NCBI GenBank assembly: GCA_016929595.1
Contig: JAFGIN010000052.1
Location: 1-38,944, forward strand
Length of the DNA: 38,944 nt
Direction of reading: 5' to 3'
Source of the DNA: Chitinispirillaceae bacterium
GTDB taxonomy: Bacteria; Fibrobacterota; Chitinivibrionia; Chitinivibrionales; Chitinispirillaceae
Shown here: one piece after another, positions 8,716 to 17,696 of the stretch
Layout of the letters: every line of letters starts with the position of its first letter
How positions within the stretch are numbered: position 1 is the first letter of the stretch
The notes under the pieces: generated by a model
What the model saw: only the letters and a program-made list of their open reading frames with translations
Databases searched by the model: none
Told to the model about the DNA's origin: nothing
Position numbers and translations under genes: made by a program

Positions 8716-9207
8716 ATGATGTCAAAATTATTTTTTGTTAGTATACTTTTTTTAATGAGCGTGTCAGCATTCTCTCAGGAAAAATCTGCAGAAAAACCGG
8801 ATACACTGACAGTTACATCCTCCGGTGATGTTAAAAAAACCGACACACTGGTTATTCAGGCCCGCCTGCTTGAAATTCCTGGAGCATTTAATCTAAATGA
8901 GCTCTATGACTATCTTTACATATTTAAATACAGAGTTCTTAGAGTCGAGAAAGGTGCGTATAGCGATAAGGAGATTCTTGTAGGGCATTATAATCCTCTG
9001 GTTCGGCGATCACAAATCAAAAACCGCAAACTCAAATCGATTATCAAAGGTACTGTTAAAAAATTTGAAGCAGGCGGCCGGCATCGCCTTACGCTGATAT
9101 CTCTTGACGATTTTGGATGGAATAAAGCAGTGGAAGACAACTATGAAATACTTGATAGGACTTCGGTGCGCTATTTTGCCATTATTACAGATGACATTAA
9201 GAATTAA
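8716..9207 (+). CDS. Small secreted protein of unknown function
   Basis: The first ~21 residues are a signal peptide (FFVSILFLMSVSAFSQ, cleavage after the Ser or Gln). The mature protein is rich in beta-type and basic sequence: YRVLRVEKGAYSDKEILVGHYNPLVRR then KKFEAGGRHRLTLISLDDFGW. I do not recognise a family. AGGAG precedes the ATGATG start. It closes the operon that starts at 4946, 16 bases after the SDR gene. A 364-bp gap then separates it from the NRPS. Confidence 0.7.
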   Translation: MMSKLFFVSILFLMSVSAFSQEKSAEKPDTLTVTSSGDVKKTDTLVIQARLLEIPGAFNLNELYDYLYIFKYRVLRVEKGAYSDKEILVGHYNPLVRRSQIKNRKLKSIIKGTVKKFEAGGRHRLTLISLDDFGWNKAVEDNYEILDRTSVRYFAIITDDIKN

Positions 9208-9571
9208 ACTTCAGCTTCTACAATTATCAACAAGAATGCGTCACAGTTAACCTTAATCGAGACGATTACTTTACGCGATTTGCTTCACATCTCTGGTATC
9301 TTCGAGCTTGCGCAGACGCATGAAACACCTCCACACTGGTGAAGACGCCAGTTAAACACATTACCGTGAGTACACTTGATATACTTTTTGATATAATCAC
9401 CCATTTATGCGTTTGCATTTCTTTAGACACAATGATTATATTTTAACGGTTTTTTTTTGTACTTAAAGGGAAATTCAGTCTTTTTTTCATAAGCTGACTC
9501 AAATTTTGCGATAAATAAATTGCTTTTTAATTCGAAAGCAAGCAAAGCCACTGTTTGGAGGTTTTCGACAT
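9208..9571. promoter_or_regulatory. Upstream region of the NRPS operon
   Basis: This 364-bp gap holds no gene. It contains a consensus TATAAT at 9392-9397, but the hexamer 17 bases upstream (AGTACA) is only a partial -35 match, so the promoter is tentative. A long T run follows around 9450. A Shine-Dalgarno GGAGG sits at 9557-9561, ten bases before the NRPS ATG. I see no clear terminator for the preceding operon. Confidence 0.4.
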
Positions 9572-12500
9572 ATGATTCAAAATACGACAAATGTACGTCA
9601 CCAGCATACCTCTCAGGAATACCCTCTTTCATGGTTTCAGGAGAGGATGTGGCTCCTTAACCGCAAAACCCCCCATGATCTCAGCTATGATATTCCGGTG
9701 GTTTTTCTCCTTGAAGGAGAAATCAGTGTTGACTCTCTCAACAGAAGTATCACTGAAATTCTCGACCGTCATGAAACTTTACGTGCAAGGTTCATTCAGA
9801 ACAAACGCGGTGAAGCGGTTCAGGTGATAACGCCAAACCAGCCATTTTCACTTCAGATCACTGATGTTCAGGAAACTGACATACCTCATTACATAGAAGA
9901 AAACATGCGGCATGTTTTCGATCTGGAAAACGGTCCCGTTTTTACAGGAAACCTTTTGAGAATCAACCCGAAACGTTACCTGCTGCTTCTCAATGTTCAT
10001 CATATAGCAGCTGATGGCTGGTCAGTGGAAAGTATCCTTTTTTCGGAACTTCAGAAATGCTATGAAGCATTCTCAAGTGGCAATATTCCCTCCCTGAAAC
10101 AGTTACCATTGCAATATACGCAGTTCGCCCAATGGCAGCGTAAAATTGACATGACAGATTCTCTTATCTACTGGCGGAAACATCTTTCAGGATACGAAGC
10201 ATCACTGGAACTCCCTTCAGATTTTTTAAGAACACCTCAGTCCGGAAGCACCAGCGGCCGATTGGAATACCGGTATTCTGCTGAATTTTCACAGGAGCTT
10301 GAAAAGTTTGCTCAGGCACATGGCTGCACGATGTTCATGTGTCTTCTTGCAGGTCTTGCGCTGACAGTCAATCGTTATACCGGCAGAAATGACCTTTGTA
10401 TCGGCACGACGACATCAGGACGAATTCTTCCCGAAATTGAGCAGCTCATAGGATTCTTTATCAATATACTTCCTTTACGTATAACTGTCGGTGAGGAGAT
10501 GAGTGTCGGTGAATTCATGAATAGCATCCGCACCACCGCACTTGCAGGCTTTGATCATCAGATAGTACCATATGAACGCATTATCTACTCATCAATTGTC
10601 CAGCGCAGTGACGCTTCAGGATCGCTCGTACCGCTGGTCATCCGCCATCAGAATTTCCCCCGCACACATCTGGAAACGCTGCTTCCGGGCGGTGTTAAAT
10701 TCGGATCCTATCCAGGATATGAAGGATACCGCACAGCTACGGGTAAAGATGCAATTGCACGATGTGAAGTCGAGCTGTCATATACCGGAGACCGGAATAA
10801 GCTTGACGTAGAAGCGATCTATGCCACCGATCTTTACCATGCGAAAACGGTAGAACAACTCCTCAGACATCATGAACAGCTGCTCCGTGAGATGATGACC
10901 AGCAGCCAGAGGCGGCTCTCGGACCTTACCATGCTCACCGATACTGATCGCCGCCGCCTGTTTATAGACTTTAATCAGACAAAACGGGACGTTGACCATA
11001 CTATCACCTTCGTTACCCGGTGGGATGAACAGGTGCGAAAGACTCCCGATGCTGTTGCCTGCTATGATTCCTTTGGCTCATGGCGGTATCGTGATGTAGC
11101 AGATGTATCAAATGCACTCAACCATACATTAAAAAGCAAAGGGGTGAAGCCCGGTGATCTCATTGGAATTTGTATAGAACGCACTGCCCCGCTTCTTTCA
11201 GCCGTTTTCGCAATATGGAGGTCTGGCGCAGCGTATGTTCCCCTTGATCCGTCATACCCTGAAAATTACTTGAATCAAATCATAAACGATGCTCAACCGA
11301 AGTTCATTATCTGTACTAAAGAGCAACAGACAAAACTCGGGTTCAATGAAGAATCGTGTTGCATTATCGATGCTAAGCTTCCTTTACTACCCAATACCCC
11401 CGCTACACCCACTACTGCTGTGATATCACCGGATTCTCCCGCTTATCTGATGTACACTTCAGGCTCAACAGGGATTCCAAAAGGTGCCAGAGTTCCTCAT
11501 CGCCAACTAACCAACTGGCTCAGTGGTCTTGAATCGAACTGGCCATTCGCTGAAGGTGAGGTTTTTGCACAAAAGACGACCATTGCATTTGCAGTATCTG
11601 TCAAAGAAATTTTCTCTGGCCTTCTCAATGGGTGTACGGTGGCATTTATTGATACGGAATCGGTAAAAGACCCCGTTCTTTTTGTTGATGCACTACTTAA
11701 ATACAAAGCAAGCCGAATACATCTGGTTCCATCACACATGATGGCGGTTCTTTCCTATATCAAAAAAGAAAACATTGCACTTCCATCACTACGGATTTGT
11801 TATACTGCCGGTGAACCGCTTACCGCTGAGATGGTAACCCTGTTCAGATTGGTACTGCCTCATGCCCGATTGATCAATAATTACGGCTGCACGGAACTTA
11901 ACGATATGTGCTATTACGATACCACAAACTTTGATGCGACACAGCAGGGGTTTGTTCCGGTCGGGAGGCCGATCCAGAATACAACGATGTATATTCTTGA
12001 CAGAAATGGAAGGCCGGTACCTCTGGGTGTTCCCGGCGAAGTACATGTCGCTACTGTCGGAATGGCGCTTGGGTATCACAACCTTGACGAATTAAACAAA
12101 GAACGTTTTATACAGAACCCTTTCAGCAGAGACTATGGCGGTATTCTTTACAACACTGGCGATGTTGTACGTTACCTGCAGGATGGTAATCTTGAATTTC
12201 TTGGCAGGTGGGATTTTCAGGTCAAGATTCGCGGTTTTCGAGTTGACGTCCGCCATATCGAAAAAGTGATGGGGGACTATGATGGAATGGGCATTCGGGC
12301 TGTTGTCGGGGAAAACGGACAATTACTTGCTTTTTTTGTTCAACAATCCGGCACAGCAATAGACATCAAAAAATTACGTGAATTTCTTCAGCGAAAACTT
12401 CCTCCTTACATGGTCCCGACTGCATTTATAGCAGTTAACGAAATGCCAAAACTACCTAATGGTAAGTTAAACCGGCGTGCCCTGAAAGTCTCTTCCGGAA

Positions 12501-13591
12501 TGATTCAGCAAAGTGGTTCCTACGAAGCACCATCGACTGAAATCGAGAAGAAACTTGCGGAACTCTGGTCAGAGGTTCTTGAGATACCTGAAGAGCGTAT
12601 TGGAAAGCGTTCCCACTTCTTTGAGCTTGGTGGACATTCGCTCTCTGCAACCCGCCTTATTGCCAGAATAAAAGAACGACTGGGAATCGAATCTGGTTTG
12701 TCTCTTGTGTTTGAGCATCCTCGTCTCAATGAGCTTGCATCAAACCTGCCTCTTTCCACAAAGGCACAGGACAGTGATGATGATTCCATTATTGTAAAAT
12801 CACTGAGCAGGCCCTCTGTAAAATGTCAATCGAGGATACCAGGTTTACTTGAAGGTAAAGTGGTACTGGTTACCGGAGGTAGCAGAGGTATCGGACGTTC
12901 GACAGTCAGACTTCTTGCCAGCCATGGTGCATCAGTAGCTATAAATTACCTCAAAAGCAGAGACGGAGCAATGGCAGTCAAAGAGATAATAAATGAAGAC
13001 GGTGGAACTGCAGACATTTTCCAGGGTGACACGACCGATCCCGCACAGGTTTCTGACCTTGTCAAAAATGTCCGGGAGCGCTTTGGTAAAATAGATGTAC
13101 TTGTCTCCAATGCTGCCATCGGTTTCAACGTCTCTCCTTTTATGCTCAGTAAATGGGAGGATTTTGAGCGCAAACTAAGTAATGAGCTTAAATCAGTTTT
13201 TCTGCTTTGTCAGGCTGTTGTACCCGAAATGATCGACCGTAAAAACGGAAGCATCATCGCCATATCAAGTACTATGTCAAAGCATGCTCAACCTGGCTAC
13301 AGTGCGCATGGCGCTGCAAAGGCCGCCCTGGATTCCTTTGTCCGTTCACTTGCTGATGAGCTGGGACCTGATGGCGTACGTATCAACACTGTCGCGCCGG
13401 GACTCACATTAACTGATGCGACTGCACCAATGGCACAACAGATCAAAGAAACTGCTGCAACACGCTGCCCCTTACGCCGTAATGGCCTCCCTCGTGATAT
13501 TGCAGGCGCTATTCTTTTCCTTGCAAGTGATCTTTCACAATTTATGACCGGAACGTATCTGCCTGTTGATGGCGGGTATACGACGCTGTAA
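9572..13591 (+). CDS. One-module NRPS (C-A-T) fused to a C-terminal SDR domain; predicted pABA-activating
   Basis: The domain order is condensation (~15-450; HHIAADG, H143-G149), adenylation (~470-975; YTSGSTGIPKG at 628-638, YNTGD, GFRVD, LPNGK with K965), carrier (LGGHS, phosphopantetheine Ser1023) and a classical SDR (~1090-1339; TGGSRGIG at 1101-1108). My manual alignment to GrsA gives code residues A674, V675, K678, H717, Y744, A746, N770, D778, M779 and K965. The alpha-amino-binding Asp is replaced by Ala, so an aryl or other non-alpha-amino acid is expected; the code is near the remembered pABA code. The SDR has Y1243-X6-K1250, the spacing of FabI/FabL enoyl reductases, not FabG-type Y-X3-K. 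There is no thioesterase or thioester-reductase domain. pabA follows after 14 bases. Domain calls are firm; substrate and product are inference. Confidence 0.92.
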   Translation: MIQNTTNVRHQHTSQEYPLSWFQERMWLLNRKTPHDLSYDIPVVFLLEGEISVDSLNRSITEILDRHETLRARFIQNKRGEAVQVITPNQPFSLQITDVQETDIPHYIEENMRHVFDLENGPVFTGNLLRINPKRYLLLLNVHHIAADGWSVESILFSELQKCYEAFSSGNIPSLKQLPLQYTQFAQWQRKIDMTDSLIYWRKHLSGYEASLELPSDFLRTPQSGSTSGRLEYRYSAEFSQELEKFAQAHGCTMFMCLLAGLALTVNRYTGRNDLCIGTTTSGRILPEIEQLIGFFINILPLRITVGEEMSVGEFMNSIRTTALAGFDHQIVPYERIIYSSIVQRSDASGSLVPLVIRHQNFPRTHLETLLPGGVKFGSYPGYEGYRTATGKDAIARCEVELSYTGDRNKLDVEAIYATDLYHAKTVEQLLRHHEQLLREMMTSSQRRLSDLTMLTDTDRRRLFIDFNQTKRDVDHTITFVTRWDEQVRKTPDAVACYDSFGSWRYRDVADVSNALNHTLKSKGVKPGDLIGICIERTAPLLSAVFAIWRSGAAYVPLDPSYPENYLNQIINDAQPKFIICTKEQQTKLGFNEESCCIIDAKLPLLPNTPATPTTAVISPDSPAYLMYTSGSTGIPKGARVPHRQLTNWLSGLESNWPFAEGEVFAQKTTIAFAVSVKEIFSGLLNGCTVAFIDTESVKDPVLFVDALLKYKASRIHLVPSHMMAVLSYIKKENIALPSLRICYTAGEPLTAEMVTLFRLVLPHARLINNYGCTELNDMCYYDTTNFDATQQGFVPVGRPIQNTTMYILDRNGRPVPLGVPGEVHVATVGMALGYHNLDELNKERFIQNPFSRDYGGILYNTGDVVRYLQDGNLEFLGRWDFQVKIRGFRVDVRHIEKVMGDYDGMGIRAVVGENGQLLAFFVQQSGTAIDIKKLREFLQRKLPPYMVPTAFIAVNEMPKLPNGKLNRRALKVSSGMIQQSGSYEAPSTEIEKKLAELWSEVLEIPEERIGKRSHFFELGGHSLSATRLIARIKERLGIESGLSLVFEHPRLNELASNLPLSTKAQDSDDDSIIVKSLSRPSVKCQSRIPGLLEGKVVLVTGGSRGIGRSTVRLLASHGASVAINYLKSRDGAMAVKEIINEDGGTADIFQGDTTDPAQVSDLVKNVRERFGKIDVLVSNAAIGFNVSPFMLSKWEDFERKLSNELKSVFLLCQAVVPEMIDRKNGSIIAISSTMSKHAQPGYSAHGAAKAALDSFVRSLADELGPDGVRINTVAPGLTLTDATAPMAQQIKETAATRCPLRRNGLPRDIAGAILFLASDLSQFMTGTYLPVDGGYTTL

Positions 13592-13605
13592 CAGGAGTAA
13601 CATTC

Positions 13606-14196
13606 ATGAAACCATCGCTCCTTGTTATAGACAACTACGATTCATTCACTTATAATCTGGTCCAGATGTTCCGACACTACCCTCTTGAAATTTCTGTGTT
13701 CAGGGCGGATAAGATAACTGTTGAAGAGGTTGAGCAACGTTCACCTGATTATATTGTCGTCAGTCCGGGTCCAAAAGATCCTTCCGCGGCAGGTATTTCA
13801 ATCGCGCTTATCCTTCATTTGTACAAAACAATCCCGATTTTTGGTGTTTGTCTTGGGATGCAATGTATCAATGAAGCTTTCGGTGGCAGAACCGTAAGAG
13901 CTCCTCTACCCATGCATGGAAAGACCAGCCTTGTCGAACACTGCGGTAAATGGGTATTCCAGAGTGTGAACCAACCAACTACCGTAGCACGTTATCATTC
14001 CCTTGCGGTTGAACAGATACACACCGATCTGGAAATTACCGCAAAAACCTCTGAAGGCGTTGTTATGGGGCTATCCCACAAACAGTTTCCTCTTCACGGA
14101 GTACAATTTCATCCGGAAAGTTTTCTTACAGAAGAGGGGTTTACAATGATAGAAAACTTTCTTAGACTCGGTCCTCTTCAGGAACATATTTCATGA
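13606..14196 (+). CDS. pabA: Aminodeoxychorismate/anthranilate synthase glutamine amidotransferase subunit
   Basis: This is a class I glutamine amidotransferase that supplies ammonia from glutamine to the chorismate-using partner. The full 196-residue family length is present. The nucleophile is C82 in GVCLGMQ and the His-Glu pair is H169/E171 in VQFHPES. NYDSFTYNLVQ at the N-terminus is the usual opening. The sequence alone does not separate PabA from TrpG; the downstream partner is PabB-like, so pABA synthesis is the natural reading. GGAG precedes the ATG, 14 bases after the NRPS stop. Its stop codon overlaps the next start (ATGA), which suggests translational coupling. Confidence 0.92.
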   Translation: MKPSLLVIDNYDSFTYNLVQMFRHYPLEISVFRADKITVEEVEQRSPDYIVVSPGPKDPSAAGISIALILHLYKTIPIFGVCLGMQCINEAFGGRTVRAPLPMHGKTSLVEHCGKWVFQSVNQPTTVARYHSLAVEQIHTDLEITAKTSEGVVMGLSHKQFPLHGVQFHPESFLTEEGFTMIENFLRLGPLQEHIS

Positions 14197-16448
14197 CTTT
14201 TTCTTCCTTACTTAACGACTGCAGTTTTTTACCGGAAAAATCAGATGATCTTTTATCCTCAGAGCTTGATACAAATCGTTCATTTCCGGATATAGCCGCT
14301 CTCTTTGCCCATAATACAGGCACAGTTGCCCTGGCCAGCGGCACTTCTGCGGACTGCGCCCGGTACAACATTTTAGGTGTAAACCCATGGCTCTCTCTCA
14401 GGACGACACTGACTCATGCTGTGGTCGAATGTGGCAACAGGACAATAAGTGTCGAAACAGACCCTTTACAGATAGTACAGTTTATCATTGATCGGTACAG
14501 GCTTTCGAACGGAGAATATCCACTTCCCTTCTGTGGTGGATTGATGGGCTATTTATCATACGACCTTAAAGACTGCATCGAAGAACTGCCACGAACCAGT
14601 ATCGACGATCTTCATCTACCCCATTTATATATGGTTGCCCCATCAATAATTCTTGTTGAGGATCTTCTTGAAAAGAAAAAAACGATATCCGTTTCATCTG
14701 TCGGTGGAGATGCTCTGCAACGTAAAGAATGTTTTTTAGAGATAATCAACACTGCTGTGCCTGAAAAAAACAGGGAACCATCAGTAAACCAGTCATCAAT
14801 GAGCTCCAGCTTTGAGAAGGAAGAATATATGCGGGCCATTGAGGAAATCCATGATTATATTGTCCGCGGGCATGTATATCAGGTAAACATGTCCCAGCGA
14901 TTCGAAACCTCCTTCCATGGAGATTCCTTCGATCTTTTTATCTCCCTGTTTAAGAGTAATCCTGCTCCTTTTTTTGCTTATATCAATGCTGGAGACCATC
15001 ACATCGTTTCAACGTCCCCTGAACGTTTTATCGAACTTCGGGGTAAAAATGTTGAAACGCGCCCTATCAAGGGTACACGACCAAGAGGAAAGACCCCTCA
15101 AGACGATCTGAAAAACCGCAACGACCTTACAACCAGTTGTAAAGATGATGCTGAACTCTCTATGATTGTTGATCTGCTGCGGAATGATATCGGTAAAGTC
15201 TGCAGGGCCGGTTCTGTAAAGGTACGTGAGCATAAGCGAGTTGAAGGTTACAAAAACGTTTTTCATAACGTTTCAATTATCGACGGAATACTTGATTATA
15301 ATAAAAACGCTATCGATCTTATCCGGGCAACATTTCCCGGCGGCTCCATAACAGGCTGCCCGAAAATCAGGTCTATGGAAATTATTGACGAACTCGAACC
15401 TGTTCGACGGCATATTTATACAGGATCTATCGGATATATAGGCTTCCATGACTCGATGGATCTTTCTATTGCTATCCGTACGGCAATAATCAAAGACAGC
15501 AAGCTTGTATTTTCTGTTGGCGGTGGAATTGTTTACGACTCCAACCCTGCAGATGAATACCTGGAAACTCTTGTCAAAGGGGAATCTCTCATAAATGCCA
15601 TATGCGGCACACATATAAAAGACTCTTCCACCCTCTCATATGCCTGGTATAATGGAAAATACAAACCCTCAGATGAGATAACCATATCTGTTGGAAATGA
15701 AGGGTTTCTTTACGGGTATGGAATTTTCGAGACAATCAGAGTGACTAAGGGCACCCCTTGCCGTCTCCAGCAACACCTTAACAGGTTCAGTAAGTCCTGG
15801 GAATATTGTTTCAACACACCCTATCCTGATATCACCTGGGAATCAATCATTACGTACCTCATTGAGCGAAACGGTCTTTCATTCGATGTTGCCGTTGTTA
15901 AAATTCTGGCTGCTGCTGGAACACCTGATAAACCTGAGAGCATGACACTTCTTGTTACAGCAAAACGTTATGTTCACCGTTTGAACACAGCGGGAAGAGA
16001 CGGGTTATTTCTTGCAACCTGTCCTGATAAACGACACATATCGCTCGCATCACATAAAACCATGAACTACATGTTTTGCAAAGTGGCAAATAACCGTGCT
16101 AAACAGCAGGGCGCCGATGAGGCGCTGATTATCAATACAGACGGGTCAGTCTGTGAGTCTGCAACCGCTAACATTCTATGTATCATTGGTGGTTCATGGT
16201 ACAGGCCCAAAAGCGACTATGTTCTTCCCGGAACAATGGAGAGTGCGGTTTGTGAGTTGCTTGCAAGCCGTGGCATAAAAGTGCAGACGTGTTTACTGTC
16301 TGTTGATGAGCTTAAAGAGGCTGATCAGGTTTTTCTTACAAATGCATTAATGGGAATCGTACCGGTACTTCGAATAGATTCTGTTACTCTGAATAATCCG
16401 GGTACCGAGTTATGCAGGGAGATTAATTCAGTTTTGCTTGATTGTTAA
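14193..16448 (+). CDS. pabBC: Aminodeoxychorismate synthase component I fused to aminodeoxychorismate lyase
   Basis: This bifunctional protein converts chorismate plus ammonia to 4-amino-4-deoxychorismate and then to p-aminobenzoate and pyruvate. The first ~475 residues are the chorismate-binding domain. They carry PIKGTRPRG with K293, the PabB signature; anthranilate synthase has Ala here. GSITGCPKIRSMEIIDELE and IYTGSIGYIG are further family motifs. From ~485 the class IV PLP aminotransferase fold starts (GFLYGYGIFETIRV), with PLP lysine K622 in SHKTMNY and the PabC motif TNALMGIVPV near the end. The fusion order is known in other bacteria. It could serve folate synthesis, the NRPS upstream, or both. 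Confidence 0.93.
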   Translation: MTFSSLLNDCSFLPEKSDDLLSSELDTNRSFPDIAALFAHNTGTVALASGTSADCARYNILGVNPWLSLRTTLTHAVVECGNRTISVETDPLQIVQFIIDRYRLSNGEYPLPFCGGLMGYLSYDLKDCIEELPRTSIDDLHLPHLYMVAPSIILVEDLLEKKKTISVSSVGGDALQRKECFLEIINTAVPEKNREPSVNQSSMSSSFEKEEYMRAIEEIHDYIVRGHVYQVNMSQRFETSFHGDSFDLFISLFKSNPAPFFAYINAGDHHIVSTSPERFIELRGKNVETRPIKGTRPRGKTPQDDLKNRNDLTTSCKDDAELSMIVDLLRNDIGKVCRAGSVKVREHKRVEGYKNVFHNVSIIDGILDYNKNAIDLIRATFPGGSITGCPKIRSMEIIDELEPVRRHIYTGSIGYIGFHDSMDLSIAIRTAIIKDSKLVFSVGGGIVYDSNPADEYLETLVKGESLINAICGTHIKDSSTLSYAWYNGKYKPSDEITISVGNEGFLYGYGIFETIRVTKGTPCRLQQHLNRFSKSWEYCFNTPYPDITWESIITYLIERNGLSFDVAVVKILAAAGTPDKPESMTLLVTAKRYVHRLNTAGRDGLFLATCPDKRHISLASHKTMNYMFCKVANNRAKQQGADEALIINTDGSVCESATANILCIIGGSWYRPKSDYVLPGTMESAVCELLASRGIKVQTCLLSVDELKEADQVFLTNALMGIVPVLRIDSVTLNNPGTELCREINSVLLDC

Positions 16449-16454
16449 TTTTTT

Positions 16455-16490
16455 TAGCTTGTACTGATTGATCAATTATACAGTACCTGC
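16455..16490. terminator. Possible hairpin between convergent genes
   Basis: GTACTG (16461-16466) pairs with CAGTAC (16481-16486) around a loop that contains the palindrome ATTGATCAAT. A T run lies before it on the plus strand, which gives an A run after it on the minus strand, so it does not fit a standard intrinsic terminator in either direction. It may still fold in the convergent 3' ends of pabBC and the gene at 16554. Confidence 0.3.
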
Positions 16491-16553
16491 GTTCTTTACG
16501 TTCCATAGTAGTGGTCATAATGAGTATAAACGTACCTGGAATATTTTTTTATT

Positions 16554-17696
16554 TTAACAACATTTTTTGAACATCGGCAAAACCCTTATTCCGAATGTAT
16601 TAAAAAGTCCCGGTGCCTCATCAGGTGTTGCGCAAACAACCAGCAGATCATTTTTTTCAACTCCGGAAAGTCTGAAATCGTCTTTACATCGGTACTCATC
16701 CTCGACAACCCAGTTCCCTTTTTTGCCTGGTGATTGCAGCAACCACCGTTCCCCCTCTTTTTTACCACTTACAGAATCTCTATAAGCCACTTTTTTTACT
16801 CCGTCAGCCAATGCTGCAGGTCTTTTTATACCTATCCCATAAGGCTCATATGACATTTCATGATAGCGGCTCCGCCACCGCATTAAAGGCAGGAATTCAT
16901 CAGGACGCTTACCTGTAAATGAAACGCACCGCTGTTTTCCGGGCATATGCCTTGACGATCCAATTATGACACCAGAATCAATAATATGTTCCAGAGTTTT
17001 TAATGCTGTGCGGGCATAGCTGTTTGAACAGATAATTGCATCATAATAATCGCACCTGCGTTCATCAGGCCAGGAATCATATGTTGCACGTGTCCAGTGG
17101 AATAAATATTCTGTCGAGTCCTCTACCAAATGGTCATTAATCACCATTCCATCAGTGTATCTGAAATGCAATGGTTCCAATCGTGCCTGATATTGTGTGA
17201 CGAACCGATTCTGTACTCTTGACTTTTCAATTGTTGAAAGCAGCTGCATCAATGAACCATTCTTCCTTAGCGCTACAGGAATTAGTATATCAGATGCTCC
17301 AATTGCACATTGATCACGAATCGATTCAATCCTGACAGCTTCGTTACCGGTTTCAACCGGCAGATACTCTGTTATGCTGTCATCAAGATTAAACTGTCTG
17401 GAATAAAAACTGCATAGTGATGAAAAACTCTCCTTCCCGGAACATGGGACCAGGACTATACGTGGAATAGAATTTTGCACTGCCAGAAATAAAACCACCT
17501 CCCAGGTCTGCATCCCCACCGAAGTAACCAGGGTATACCCCTGCCGGGCGACCCAGCTGATGGCTTCAATTGTGCTTTTAAGCCATAAAGAGCTTCCGGA
17601 CGTATCGAGCGGCTGTCTTGAATTGAGAACTAAGGCTTTTTTCCGTTCTTTTATTTCAGGTGAAAACATCTCTTTTTCTGGCTTTCTGTTGCGCAT
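16554..17696 (-). CDS. Conserved-looking cytosolic protein of unknown function
   Basis: I do not recognise this 380-residue protein with confidence. The N-terminal half resembles a Rossmann-type fold (KKALVLNSRQPLDTSGSS, WVARQGYTLVTSVGMQTWEVV, IPRIVLVPC), reminiscent of DprA/LOG-type nucleotide-binding proteins. The C-terminal half has SYEPYGIGIKRPAALADG followed by a VVEDEYRCKDDFRLSG segment, a pattern I associate with uncharacterised families in which a YGI(G/A) stretch precedes an E-[YW]-R motif. There are no signal peptide or membrane segments. The Shine-Dalgarno is weak, so M10 (MFSPEI) is an alternative start. It is convergent with the NRPS operon and has no obvious link to it. It ends in KKCC. 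Confidence 0.7.
   Translation of the reverse strand: MRNRKPEKEMFSPEIKERKKALVLNSRQPLDTSGSSLWLKSTIEAISWVARQGYTLVTSVGMQTWEVVLFLAVQNSIPRIVLVPCSGKESFSSLCSFYSRQFNLDDSITEYLPVETGNEAVRIESIRDQCAIGASDILIPVALRKNGSLMQLLSTIEKSRVQNRFVTQYQARLEPLHFRYTDGMVINDHLVEDSTEYLFHWTRATYDSWPDERRCDYYDAIICSNSYARTALKTLEHIIDSGVIIGSSRHMPGKQRCVSFTGKRPDEFLPLMRWRSRYHEMSYEPYGIGIKRPAALADGVKKVAYRDSVSGKKEGERWLLQSPGKKGNWVVEDEYRCKDDFRLSGVEKNDLLVVCATPDEAPGLFNTFGIRVLPMFKKCC

Noticed and set aside
9423-9632. Minus-strand 69-codon frame across the NRPS start
   Set aside because: It overlaps the NRPS leader and Shine-Dalgarno and shows no domain.
12840-13591. C-terminal domain as a thioester reductase (chain-releasing R domain)
   Set aside because: R domains are extended SDRs with a TGATGFLG-type start and a YxxxK motif; this domain is a classical FabG/FabL-size SDR with Y-X6-K.
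14193-15617. TrpE (anthranilate synthase component I)
   Set aside because: The PIKGT lysine and the fused PabC domain indicate aminodeoxychorismate synthase.
16455-16490. Strong bidirectional terminator
   Set aside because: The stem is only six pairs and the T run lies on the wrong side, so it is kept only as a weak hairpin.
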